Shown: one piece after another, positions 8,088-15,977 of the stretch | Layout of the letters: the number at the start of each line of letters is the position of its first letter | Position numbering within the stretch: position 1 is the first letter of the stretch | Origin: Liquorilactobacillus nagelii DSM 13675 | GTDB taxonomy: Bacteria; Bacillota; Bacilli; Lactobacillales; Lactobacillaceae | Direction of reading: 5' to 3' | Assembly: GCF_019444005.1 (NCBI RefSeq) | Contig: NZ_CP049304.1 | Coordinates: 1,426,001-1,490,000, forward strand | Length of the DNA: 64,000 bases | Position numbers and translations under genes: made by a program | Notes under the pieces: generated by a model | Seen by the model: only the letters and a program-made list of their open reading frames with translations | The model's database searches: none | Told to the model about the DNA's origin: nothing

Positions 8088-9533
8088 TTAGTCTTTATGC
8101 TGTGCCTCATAATCACGCGAGTTTTGCATAATTTGCTGGTAAACATTCAACAGATAAGGTGTTATCTGCTGATCAGCGCTTTGACGAGCCACTTGTTCTA
8201 ACACTTGCTCCTCACGTTTAGTATCCAGTATTGGGTGCTGCTGAGCAGTTTTAATTTCACCAGCTAATTTAACTGCTTGGAAACGCCGGTTTAGTAAAAC
8301 AATAATCCAGTGATCTAACTTTGAAATTCGTTTTCTGACTTGTTTTAAATCAGGCGTCTGGACAACAGCCAATAATATTTTAATTACAATTACTAACAAT
8401 AAACCCAAAACTGCAATTAAAATATCAAAATGCAAGGCCGTTGCAATACTAAATTTTGATAACCATCCCGTAATCAATGGAATTGAAAATGAAGCCAAAC
8501 TCCCTCCAGTAAAGAAAACACCGGTAATTAACCCTTTGCGTTGCGGAAAAAGCTTCAAAAATAAATTTAATCCAGTTTGCATAACACCTCCTGCTGCCGT
8601 CATTCCAAATAGTAATGATGCTGCAGCGACAATCACCAGTTGAGTTGACCATCCAATCAGCACTAAACTAATAAGACTTAGACTATTCAAAATCAGTAAT
8701 AGCTTAGTTTCACTAACTTCTCGACTTAATAAGGCAAATAAAATAATTACTCCGCTGATTGAACCAATACTATACAGTGATAATAGAAAATGTGCTTGCC
8801 AATTCGAAAAATGCAAAATTTTTGCGGCAAACAAACTAATCCATTGGGTATATAAAATCATCAAAGCCATCGAAGTATAGCCATATCCCGTCAAGCATCC
8901 AGCAATTAACCAACGACGCCAACCAATCAGTCGAGTAAAATGTTGTTGTTTTTTGGTAATAATTTTATTTTGAGGTGGAAACTTGAGTGGACGTAAAATC
9001 ACAAAATTCACTAATAAAACCGCAATGGCTAAAATAAAGCTCCAACCAAACCACCACTGATGATTCTCCAGCAATGCTACCAACAGTGGTAAAATAAATT
9101 CTCCCAGTGACATGAAGGCCTTAATTAAAATATTGGAAGCTCCGTTACTGCCACCAAGCTCAATGAATGTTGGATACGTTCCTGCATCAAGAGCAGAATT
9201 TGCTACACCAGCTAAAATTGCTAGTCCATAAGCGACTTGAATATTCGGTGCAATCAAAATTCCACCGAAAAATACTAAGTAACACAGCATTCCGACATAC
9301 ACAAAATTTTTACGACCATATCGGTCAGCCAAGCTTCCTAGAATTAAGTAAGCTAATAAGCGACCTATTCCAACACCAGAAATTACATAAGAGACTGTTG
9401 CTAATGGTGTTTGCCAGAGATTTCCAAGAGCTTGCATATTTTGTGCCAAAATAATTAAGCCAATCCCATGGACAAAATAATTTAAATATAAGCTGATTTT
9501 TAATTTTGTTTGTTGCGAAGATTGAATTTCCAT
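8088..9533 (-). CDS. MFS transporter fused to AroQ-type chorismate mutase
   Basis: A 481-residue two-part protein. Residues 1 to about 390 are a 12-helix major facilitator with the loop motif GSLADRYGRKN between helices 2 and 3. Residues 399-481 form a complete AroQ-class chorismate mutase domain. Aligned by eye with the E. coli P-protein mutase, the active-site residues are R400 (R11), R417 (R28), K428 (K39), D437 (D48) and E441 (E52); the Gln88 position is Glu476, as in yeast chorismate mutase. MFS termini are cytoplasmic, so the mutase would act in the cytosol, turning chorismate from AroC into prephenate for TyrA. The transported compound is unknown; an aromatic amino acid or pathway intermediate is an inference. 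It is the first structural gene of the operon, directly behind the attenuator. ATG start with AGGAGG at 9541-9546. Confidence 0.85.
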   Translation of the reverse strand: MEIQSSQQTKLKISLYLNYFVHGIGLIILAQNMQALGNLWQTPLATVSYVISGVGIGRLLAYLILGSLADRYGRKNFVYVGMLCYLVFFGGILIAPNIQVAYGLAILAGVANSALDAGTYPTFIELGGSNGASNILIKAFMSLGEFILPLLVALLENHQWWFGWSFILAIAVLLVNFVILRPLKFPPQNKIITKKQQHFTRLIGWRRWLIAGCLTGYGYTSMALMILYTQWISLFAAKILHFSNWQAHFLLSLYSIGSISGVIILFALLSREVSETKLLLILNSLSLISLVLIGWSTQLVIVAAASLLFGMTAAGGVMQTGLNLFLKLFPQRKGLITGVFFTGGSLASFSIPLITGWLSKFSIATALHFDILIAVLGLLLVIVIKILLAVVQTPDLKQVRKRISKLDHWIIVLLNRRFQAVKLAGEIKTAQQHPILDTKREEQVLEQVARQSADQQITPYLLNVYQQIMQNSRDYEAQHKD

Positions 9534-9563
9534 TTAATTTCCTCCTCAAAAATTTTACTAAAC

Positions 9564-9596
9564 AAAAAACCAACTAGATGAAAATCTAGTTGGTTT
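9564..9596 (-). terminator. Attenuator terminator ahead of the aromatic operon
   Basis: AAACCAACTAGAT and ATCTAGTTGGTTT form a 13-bp stem around a TTTC loop, followed by further T residues. It ends 30 bases before the first structural gene, so it can only act as a conditional terminator. Its 5' arm can instead pair with CCAGTTGG at 9632-9639. Confidence 0.9.
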
Positions 9597-9724
9597 AGCT
9601 GACATCGTAATTGAAATTCTGTCATATTGATCCAACTGGATTTTCATTTCCCAGTTGGCGGTATGACTTTGCACAACTGAGACACAGGGATGCGCCCGTG
9701 TCATCAGTTGCACAGACGCTACCC
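9597..9724 (-). promoter_or_regulatory. Chain of alternative hairpins in the aromatic operon leader
   Basis: On the minus-strand transcript six segments follow one another, each complementary to the next: CAACTGA (9704-9710), TCAGTTG (9674-9680), CCAACTGG (9651-9658), CCAGTTGG (9632-9639), CCAACTAG (9586-9593) and CTAGTTGG (9570-9577). The ground-state pairs are 1:2 (extended by GACAC/GTGTC), 3:4 (extended by GTCATA/TATGAC) and 5:6, the terminator. Shifting the register to 2:3 and 4:5 would break the terminator. GGGTAGCG at the leader-peptide stop (9717-9724) can also pair, with a 2x2 internal loop, with CGCATCCC (9687-9694), which would sequester segment 1. Confidence 0.8.
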
Positions 9725-9778
9725 AAAGTAAGCAAAGCCATAATAATAACTATAAACTTTTGAATTTGTATGCGTCAT
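9719..9778 (-). CDS. Tyr/Phe-rich leader peptide of the aromatic operon
   Basis: An ATG at 9778 opens a 19-codon frame ending in TAG: MTHTNSKVYSYYYGFAYFG. Seven of the last eleven residues are aromatic (five Tyr, two Phe), with three adjacent TAT codons at 9740-9748. AGAGGGG about 10 bases upstream is a plausible ribosome binding site, and a consensus promoter lies about 30 bases before the start. The frame stops directly in front of the alternative hairpins. This is the layout of leader peptides in ribosome-mediated attenuation (as in the enterobacterial trp and pheA leaders). I infer that slow Tyr decoding changes the downstream fold and lets polymerase through the terminator at 9564-9596. 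Confidence 0.85.
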   Translation of the reverse strand: MTHTNSKVYSYYYGFAYFG

Positions 9779-9809
9779 TTTTAGAATTCCCCTCTTTATA
9801 TTTTTAATT

Positions 9810-9838
9810 ATTAAAACATGTTAATAAAAATAAGTCAA
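9810..9838 (-). promoter_or_regulatory. Promoter of the aromatic amino acid operon
   Basis: On the minus strand TTGACT (9833-9838) and TTTAAT (9810-9815) are separated by exactly 17 bases. Predicted initiation near 9803 gives a 25-base leader before the leader-peptide ATG. Confidence 0.8.
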
Positions 9839-9868
9839 CTGTTAATTTTAATTTAATTTAAAAAGTTA

Positions 9869-11236
9869 CTAATCATTCATAATGAATTTTAAAAAAATTT
9901 GAGCAATATTAAAATAAATCAAAACCGAGGTCAAATCACTTAAAGTAGAAATAAATGGCCCAGAAGCAACTGCCGGGTCTACTCCAATTTTTGACATTAG
10001 CAAAGGAATTAAGCTCCCAGCTAGGTTCGCAACAATAATTGCCGCAAACATGGCTAATCCGATTACCAAACCCAAAATGATATTTTTTTGCCACCAACCG
10101 ACAATCAGCATAATCGCTACACCTGTAATCACTCCGATCAAGATGCCAGTTAAAATTTCAGTCAAAATGATTTTCCAAATTGAACGCCGATCAGCTTTAG
10201 GATCTGCCAATCGTCGTACCGCAACAGCTAAGCTTTGCGTTCCGGCATTACCAGCCGTTCCAGTAATTGATGAAATAAAAACAGCTAAAATACTTGCCTC
10301 ACTAACTAATCGTTCATAGTGTGAAACTAAAGTAGCAGTCGACATTCCTAAAAGTAATAAGGTTATTAACCACGGAAGTCGTTTCAAAGCTGCTTGCCAT
10401 GGATTATCTTGCTGCTCATCAATATCAACCCCAGCTAATCCTGAATAATCTTCCGCCGACTCCTCATCAATAACATCGATTGCATCATCTACAGTAATCA
10501 CCCCAACTAATTTTTCAGCAGCATCAGTGACCGGTAAAGCAACAAAGTTATAATCACTAATCATTCGTGCAACATCTTCTTGATCGTCATCAACCTTAAC
10601 TGCCACCACAGGTGAGGTCATCAATTGAGCGATTGAACGTTCTGCCGGTGCAACTAACAAATCACGCAGTGTTAAAATACCAGTTAAATGATCAAAGTGA
10701 TCAACCACATACAGATAATAAATAATTTCTGCTTGTCGCGCTTGGTTTTTCACTAACAACATTGCATCAGCAACCGTTTGATTGCCTGTCACTTTGACAA
10801 ACTCAGTTGCCATAATTGCGCCCGCCGTTTTTGCTTGGTAATGTAATAACTTCTTGATTATTACCGCTTTTTGCGGAGCAATAAATTTTAAATAGGTTTT
10901 CAAATCTGCATCCGTTGCAGTTCCCAGCATATCAACCGCATTATCGGTGTACATTGTTGCAATAACCGCAGCAGCATATCTAGGTGACATTTCCTTTAAA
11001 TAATCTGCTGTCAAATCTTCTAAATCCAACTCGTTAAAAAATTCAGCAACTTTAGTTGATGTTAGATAACGGTATAATCTTTTTCGTTGCAACGAATTAA
11101 GTTTAACAAAAATTTGGGCTTGTTCATGCTGATGAAGTTTTAAAAAATGCAAACGAAACTTGCTTGCCTGCTGTTGTTTCAATAAAAGGCCGATTAGTTG
11201 GCTTTCTTTTTCAATATTATCTCTAATCTTAGCCAT
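9869..11236 (-). CDS. mgtE: Magnesium transporter MgtE
   Basis: A 455-residue Mg2+ channel. A cytoplasmic helical N domain spans about residues 1-135, a CBS pair about 140-265 (motifs GAIMATEFVKV and the segment ending GVITVDDAIDVI) and five membrane helices the C-terminal 170 residues. The last part contains the family's acidic pore region (KIGVDPAVASGPFISTLSDL). N and CBS domains close the pore when cytosolic Mg2+ is high. It starts 14 bases after the rluA stop, so it is cotranscribed with nadK and rluA. No M-box riboswitch is seen upstream. Little space and no strong hairpin separate its stop from the aromatic operon promoter. Confidence 0.95.
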   Translation of the reverse strand: MAKIRDNIEKESQLIGLLLKQQQASKFRLHFLKLHQHEQAQIFVKLNSLQRKRLYRYLTSTKVAEFFNELDLEDLTADYLKEMSPRYAAAVIATMYTDNAVDMLGTATDADLKTYLKFIAPQKAVIIKKLLHYQAKTAGAIMATEFVKVTGNQTVADAMLLVKNQARQAEIIYYLYVVDHFDHLTGILTLRDLLVAPAERSIAQLMTSPVVAVKVDDDQEDVARMISDYNFVALPVTDAAEKLVGVITVDDAIDVIDEESAEDYSGLAGVDIDEQQDNPWQAALKRLPWLITLLLLGMSTATLVSHYERLVSEASILAVFISSITGTAGNAGTQSLAVAVRRLADPKADRRSIWKIILTEILTGILIGVITGVAIMLIVGWWQKNIILGLVIGLAMFAAIIVANLAGSLIPLLMSKIGVDPAVASGPFISTLSDLTSVLIYFNIAQIFLKFIMND

Positions 11237-11250
11237 GCTTTTTCTCCAAT

Positions 11251-12132
11251 TTAATTTAACTTAACAAATTTTGCCATATCTACCGGTAATGGGCTGTAAA
11301 CTTGAATTAGTTTTCCACTAAAGGGTTGATGAAACTCTAAATAACAGCAGTGTAATCCTTGGCGATCCAATTGCTTAGTTAATTTTCCACCATACACTGT
11401 ATCACCAACCAAAGGATGACCGCAAAAAGCACAATGCACCCGAATTTGATGAGTTCGTCCAGTGTAAAGTCGCAGGCGACAAAGACAAGCATTCTTTAAT
11501 AACTGTTGCCGCCATAATTTTGTTGCGGCAAACTTTCCTCCACTAACAGCTACCTGCCGTCGAATTAAAGAATTTGGATCACGTTTTAATGGCAAGGCAA
11601 TTATTGCCACCGTCGTTTTTACTTGTCCACTTAAAATTGCTAAATATTCTTTTTTGATTTGTTTTACCGCTAAATCATTTAACAATGCATGTGCAAATCG
11701 ATGCTTAGCAATCAATACCAAGCCAGAAGTATCGCGATCAAGTCGCGTAACAATATGCGGCGTAATTTTTTGATAGCCACGAACCAAATAATAACCCCAC
11801 ACACGATTCATCAGTGAGTCCGTGGGATGTAATGGTGATGGAATTGATGCAACCCGTGGTGGTTTTTCAATAATCAAAAGATCACGATCCTCATATCTAA
11901 TACTAATTGGCACAAAGGAAGGAACCAGAGTAGTAGTTTCTGGTGGCAATCTCATCACCAAATGATCAGCCGGAAAAATCTGATTAATTCGGCGACAATC
12001 TTTTCCGTTTAGTAACAACTGACCACCATGATGGCGAATCGCTGTTGCCAAACGTCTTGAAACCCCCTGGTTCTTTAAAAATGTTCGAATTTTAATTTGT
12101 TTTTCGCCTTGGTAAGTCCATTCAATTTTCAT
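11251..12132 (-). CDS. RluA/RluD family 23S rRNA pseudouridine synthase
   Basis: A 293-residue enzyme with an S4-like RNA-binding domain (about residues 10-65) and a pseudouridine synthase domain. The latter carries the catalytic Asp in [12 protein letters not shown] (about 125-136) and the later family motif [19 protein letters not shown]. Family members isomerise specific uridines in 23S rRNA; which one cannot be told from sequence alone. I choose the ATG at 12132, which overlaps the nadK stop by 11 bases, because it gives the usual N-terminus ([19 protein letters not shown]); a longer frame upstream would lie inside nadK. The gene is translationally coupled to nadK. Confidence 0.9.
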   Translation of the reverse strand: MKIEWTYQGEKQIKIRTFLKNQGVSRRLATAIRHHGGQLLLNGKDCRRINQIFPADHLVMRLPPETTTLVPSFVPISIRYEDRDLLIIEKPPRVASIPSPLHPTDSLMNRVWGYYLVRGYQKITPHIVTRLDRDTSGLVLIAKHRFAHALLNDLAVKQIKKEYLAILSGQVKTTVAIIALPLKRDPNSLIRRQVAVSGGKFAATKLWRQQLLKNACLCRLRLYTGRTHQIRVHCAFCGHPLVGDTVYGGKLTKQLDRQGLHCCYLEFHQPFSGKLIQVYSPLPVDMAKFVKLN

Positions 12133-12928
12133 ATTCAGCCCCGATAAAGGCATCTTGAACTCGGCGCCAAAATTGCATATGACGATATTTAGCAAAACGA
12201 ATGCTTTTCTTAGAAATTTTAAAACGTAATTGTTCAATTTGTTTTCCATGATAATTTTGCTGATCGACAGTTAATGAATAATCTCGCCCTTCACTAGGAA
12301 CAAGCGTTACCCAATCACTGGGAGCGATGATCATTGGCGAACTAAGTGTCCGAAAGACCCGGTTATTAATTGAACTAATTTCGGTTACTTGAAGTACTTT
12401 CAAATTAGGATGGATAACAGCTCCGCCCAAAGATTTATTGTAGGCGGTTGACCCAGTTGGTGTTGAAATACATAGACCATCACCCCGAAATTTTTCAAAA
12501 AATTCACCGCCAATATAGACATCGGTTACCATGGTTGCATTACTGCGTTTTAAGGTTGCCTCATTTAAAGCTAGGTAATTAGCAGCTTTAGGGGTCCCTT
12601 TATATTTAACTCGGATATCTAACAAAGGATAGCTTACCGATTGACCGTTGTCCGACTGCAAACTAATAACTAAATCATCAATTTCATCATCCCGCCAATC
12701 AGTGTAGAATCCTAAATGTCCAGTATGGACACTGACAAAGCGAACTGAATCAATAATTGCAGCGTATTTATGAAAAGCTGACAATAATGTTCCGTCCCCG
12801 CCAACAGTTACCACAATATCAGGATGATCGTTATCAAAAATAAAATGCGTATCAGCAAATTTCTGATATAGTTTACGACTAACAGCCATCGATTGCCGTC
12901 CGTCATTTGCATATATGGCAATTTTCAT
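12122..12928 (-). CDS. nadK: NAD kinase
   Basis: A 268-residue ATP/polyphosphate-dependent NAD kinase, the source of NADP. The catalytic GGDGT motif is at residues 43-47, the NE/D-type motif lies in ALNEATLKR (about 118-126) and the glycine-rich [14 protein letters not shown] near 150-163. Usual length for Firmicutes. It heads the nadK-rluA-mgtE operon. In many relatives the small alarmone synthetase relQ sits directly upstream; here the upstream neighbour is the divergent spxH, with no relQ in between. Confidence 0.96.
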   Translation of the reverse strand: MKIAIYANDGRQSMAVSRKLYQKFADTHFIFDNDHPDIVVTVGGDGTLLSAFHKYAAIIDSVRFVSVHTGHLGFYTDWRDDEIDDLVISLQSDNGQSVSYPLLDIRVKYKGTPKAANYLALNEATLKRSNATMVTDVYIGGEFFEKFRGDGLCISTPTGSTAYNKSLGGAVIHPNLKVLQVTEISSINNRVFRTLSSPMIIAPSDWVTLVPSEGRDYSLTVDQQNYHGKQIEQLRFKISKKSIRFAKYRHMQFWRRVQDAFIGAEYEN

Positions 12929-13189
12929 AGCTAACCTCTTCTATTCAGAATAATTTTAGTTTCTTTCAATTGCAATTATTATGCCACTTTGAAAGATTAA
13001 AATAAATTGATAATGTTTCTAGCTAGCAAAATAGCGTTGAAACAACCATAGTGTAACATAACCAACTTATCTGTGTCTGTAATCTTAAACCTTAAACAGA
13101 AACATTGAAAAAATATTTTTTTTTGTTAAAGTAGAGTTAGCTTAGAAACTAATCTACGAGCATAACTAATTCGAGTGGGGGAAAATTCG

Positions 13190-13825
13190 TTGCTGGAGTT
13201 ATACCTGTTTATCAATCCGATTGGTAGTACTTGTTACCATTCAGAACAAATTATTATGAAATTAGCTACTGAACTACAAAATAAAATCCGGTTTCGCTTT
13301 ATTCCATTTTTAAATCTGGCGACCACTGCATCAATGATGGAGGAAAATTCAATTCCATTAAATGATCTATCTTTAAGAAACCAAGTCTATCACCAAGCCT
13401 ATCAAGCTTCTTTAGACTACAAAGCAGCACTTTTTCAAGGAAAAAAACGTGGTCGTAAATTCTTGTTAGACTTGCAACATGAAATTGTTGATAAAAATTC
13501 AATATATTCTGAAGAATTAGTTCATCAAATTGCAGTTAACTGCAATTTGGACCATGAAATGTTTAATCACGATCGTCACTCTGAATTTACCATTAACTCC
13601 TTTCATCAAGACATGCAAATGGCTGCCGAAATGAATGTGGAGACCTTTCCAACAATTGTTGTTTACAATTTGAATGGTGTTGATTGTGGTGTTTCATTAA
13701 CCGAATGTACTTCCTATCAACTCTTGTCTGATCTTTGCACTGGTAAAATGAATGACCTACTGGGCGAACCTAGTAGGACTAAACAAAGTCGAAATCATTC
13801 AAACCCTAACCTGCATATTTTATAA
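13190..13825 (+). CDS. spxH: SpxH (YjbH)-like adaptor of the DsbA superfamily
   Basis: I take the TTG at 13190, 8 bases after a GGGGG ribosome binding site, giving 211 residues beginning MLELYLFINPIGSTC. This matches the start of B. subtilis YjbH (EIYMFVDPLCPECW), a thioredoxin-fold adaptor that presents Spx to ClpXP. The first Cys of the CxxC is Gly12 here and only Cys15 remains, so a disulfide-exchange role is unlikely. The segment QDMQMAAEMNVETFPTIVVY carries the cis-Pro typical of the fold. The protein is about 90 residues shorter than the Bacillus form. Context agrees: spx, mecA, coiA and pepF follow in the usual order, and both known ClpXP/ClpC substrates' adaptors are in this cluster. 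Confidence 0.8.
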   Translation: MLELYLFINPIGSTCYHSEQIIMKLATELQNKIRFRFIPFLNLATTASMMEENSIPLNDLSLRNQVYHQAYQASLDYKAALFQGKKRGRKFLLDLQHEIVDKNSIYSEELVHQIAVNCNLDHEMFNHDRHSEFTINSFHQDMQMAAEMNVETFPTIVVYNLNGVDCGVSLTECTSYQLLSDLCTGKMNDLLGEPSRTKQSRNHSNPNLHIL

Positions 13826-13826
13826 G
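13798..13826 (+). promoter_or_regulatory. Putative promoter overlapping the end of spxH
   Basis: TTCAAA (13798-13803) and TATAAG (13821-13826) are separated by 17 bases and overlap the spxH stop codon. They would start a transcript near 13834 that ends at the terminator at 13927-13972. Confidence 0.4.
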
Positions 13827-13833
13827 TGATTTC

Positions 13834-13972
13834 ATAGCCGGTCGGCGAATCACCCACCGACCTCTCACACTATCGTCTGTATGATTCAAGATACGACGGC
13901 AACAGCTTAAGCACTTCTGGTTTTTTGGAGGGCTTTGGACGAATAAACTTGTCCAAAGTTCTCCATTTTTTT
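13834..13972 (+). ncRNA. Candidate structured small RNA downstream of spxH
   Basis: About 140 non-coding bases contain three hairpins: GGTCGG/CCGACC (13840-13862), a TCGTC-TGTAT/ATAC-GACGG hairpin (about 13873-13899) and a 14-bp terminator stem (13927-13964) followed by ATTTTTTT. A promoter-like pair overlaps the spxH stop. It could be an independent small RNA or a structured spxH 3' end. It does not match tmRNA, RNase P RNA, SRP RNA or a riboswitch class I can recognise. The remaining stretch 13973-14048 has no feature I can name. Confidence 0.4.
13927..13972 (+). terminator. Intrinsic terminator downstream of spxH
   Basis: GGAGGGCTTTGGAC pairs with GTCCAAAGTTCTCC (two G-U pairs) around a 10-base loop, followed by ATTTTTTTC. 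Confidence 0.85.
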
Positions 13973-14048
13973 CTTAAGGTAGATTTAAAGCCTACAACAC
14001 AGCTTATTGAATCAACTCAGGCCACAGCGAGCCTAGTATTGGGCGCGT

Positions 14049-14091
14049 AAAGAAAGAGACACTTCAACAATGAAGCGTCCCTTTCTTTTTT
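14049..14091. terminator. Terminator of pepF, usable on both strands
   Basis: AAAGAAAG with GACxCTTCA pairs with TGAAGxGTC and CTTTCTTT; both flanks carry homopolymer runs. It lies 38 bases past the pepF stop. Confidence 0.8.
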
Positions 14092-14128
14092 CAAATATTC
14101 AAGATTGAAACCCAAATTCACTTAAAGC

Positions 14129-15931
14129 TTAGTTTTCATTCAACAAACTTTCCAATTCACGTAGTCTTTGATCAAACAATTTGAAAGCTCGCTGCAAATA
14201 AGTTGGTTGTTTCATGTCGACCCCAGCTTGATCAATAATCGTTAATGGATCAGCTGAACTACCAGCTTTTAAAAATTTTAAATATTTTTGTGGACCATTT
14301 GTTGAAATTTGCTGACTGAATGCGGTTGCTGCGGCAAATCCTGTCGCATACTGATAAACATAAAAATCATAGTAAAAATGTGGAATACGAGCCCATTCAA
14401 AAGCGATTTCCGCATCTGCGGCTACCTCTTGACCATAATATTTTTGATTTAAATCAAAATAATAATTACTGATTCGATCTGCTGTTAAGGGTACTCCAGC
14501 TGCGTCTTGCGTGTGAAGCCACTGCTCAAATTCTGCAAATTGAGCTTGTCGAAAAATCGTCCCCTTAAATCCATCAAGAAAATGGTTCAATAAATATGCT
14601 CGCACTGCCGGTTTTTTCTGTTCTTGTAATAAGTGAGTTGTTAGTAAATTTTCATTTGTAGTTGAAGCGATTTCCGCCAAAAAAATTGAATAATTACTTG
14701 TTTGATATGGTTGATAATGTGCGCTAAAAGTCGAATGCATGCTATGACCCATTTCGTGTATCAGGGTATATACACTCTCGAGATTACTTTGCCAGTTAAG
14801 TAGAATATAAGCTGGTGTATCATACATACCTGAAGAATATGCACCACTACGCTTGCCACGATTTTCTGGTACATCAATCCATCGCTGAGCAAAAGCTTGC
14901 TTAACCTCAGAGAGATATTCTTCTCCAAAAATTTGCAAAGTTTGCTCAATAATTTTTTGTCCTTGTTGATAAGAGTAATTTTTTTCTGGCTGCTCAATAA
15001 GTGGGGTATAAAGGTCGTACATATGCACTTGCTCAAGCTGCAATATTTTCTTTCTAAGTGCCACATAGCGCTGCAATAATGGTAAATTAGCATGCACTTG
15101 TTCTATCAATTGTTGATAAACTGTAACTGGTATTTGATTTGCTGTCAAAGCCGCGGTTTGTGCATTAGAATAATGATGAACATGTGCCGAAAAATTTTGT
15201 AATCGCACTTGTGCAGCCAAAGTCTTGGCAAAAGTGTTTTTAAATTGTTGATACGGTTGATATAATGCACGAAAAGCAGCTTTTCGCACCTGACGATTGC
15301 TCGATTGAATCAAACGATCATAAGTTCCTTGTGAAAGTTCAACGTTTTGTCCTTGAGCATCTTTTACAATTGGAAATTTCAAATCTGTATCATTCAATGT
15401 TTCAAAAATGTTTTCCGGTGCGGCAAAAACATCTGATGCTTGGGCCAGCAACTCTTCTTCGCTATCTGCTAACACATGTGAACGTAATCGAGTAATTTCC
15501 TTAATAAATTGCTGATAATTTTTTAATTCTGGTTCATTCTGTAAATACGTTTCTAATTTTTGTTCTGAAAGCTGTAGCAGTTCAGGTGCTATCCATGAAC
15601 TAGCCGCTGCTACCCTAGCTTGCAATTGCTGAACTTGCGAAAAAAAGCCTTGATAAGTCTGATTGCTGGTATCTTGATCATTCTTTAAGTTTGCATAAAC
15701 GAATACTTTGTCAAATTTTCGTTCAAGTGAAAATAATAGTTTAATCGCTTTTAAAAAAGCTGATGCTCCCCCAGCTAGACTTCCCTTCAATTTAATCAAA
15801 TTTTCAGTCATAAATTTAACCTGTTTGAAATCAACCATAAAGGCTTGATCATCGTCATATATTTTGCTCAAATCCCAGGTCATTTCTACTGAAAGTTGCT
15901 CCCGTTGTGGAAGTTTAATAAAATCACTCAC
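14129..15931 (-). CDS. pepF: Oligoendopeptidase F
   Basis: A cytoplasmic M3B zinc metallopeptidase of 600 residues that cleaves oligopeptides of roughly 7-17 residues. The zinc motif HEMGH lies at about residues 392-396 within LIHEMGHSMHS, and the third ligand region IASTTNENLL follows about 25 residues later. The conserved N-terminus MTWDLSKIYDDD is present. Three GTG codons are possible starts; the one at 15931 is best spaced from AGAAGTGAT. In Firmicutes pepF commonly neighbours coiA, mecA and spx, as here, although a decayed IS element now separates it from coiA. Confidence 0.95.
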   Translation of the reverse strand: MSDFIKLPQREQLSVEMTWDLSKIYDDDQAFMVDFKQVKFMTENLIKLKGSLAGGASAFLKAIKLLFSLERKFDKVFVYANLKNDQDTSNQTYQGFFSQVQQLQARVAAASSWIAPELLQLSEQKLETYLQNEPELKNYQQFIKEITRLRSHVLADSEEELLAQASDVFAAPENIFETLNDTDLKFPIVKDAQGQNVELSQGTYDRLIQSSNRQVRKAAFRALYQPYQQFKNTFAKTLAAQVRLQNFSAHVHHYSNAQTAALTANQIPVTVYQQLIEQVHANLPLLQRYVALRKKILQLEQVHMYDLYTPLIEQPEKNYSYQQGQKIIEQTLQIFGEEYLSEVKQAFAQRWIDVPENRGKRSGAYSSGMYDTPAYILLNWQSNLESVYTLIHEMGHSMHSTFSAHYQPYQTSNYSIFLAEIASTTNENLLTTHLLQEQKKPAVRAYLLNHFLDGFKGTIFRQAQFAEFEQWLHTQDAAGVPLTADRISNYYFDLNQKYYGQEVAADAEIAFEWARIPHFYYDFYVYQYATGFAAATAFSQQISTNGPQKYLKFLKAGSSADPLTIIDQAGVDMKQPTYLQRAFKLFDQRLRELESLLNEN

Positions 15932-15977
15932 CACTATCACTTCTTTTCTGTATATTAATCATATCACCAAATTTATT

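Noticed and set aside
9541..9803. T-box or known riboswitch upstream of the aromatic operon
   Set aside because: The leader lacks the T-box sequence AGGGTGGNACCGCG and specifier/stem I features. A CCGCC stretch near 9658-9662 recalls the ZTP riboswitch, but the rest of that motif is absent. The leader peptide plus alternative hairpins explains the region better.
12133..12249. Longer RluA-family protein starting inside nadK
   Set aside because: The extra 39 residues are translated from nadK coding sequence and do not resemble the family; the start at 12132 gives the normal N-terminus.
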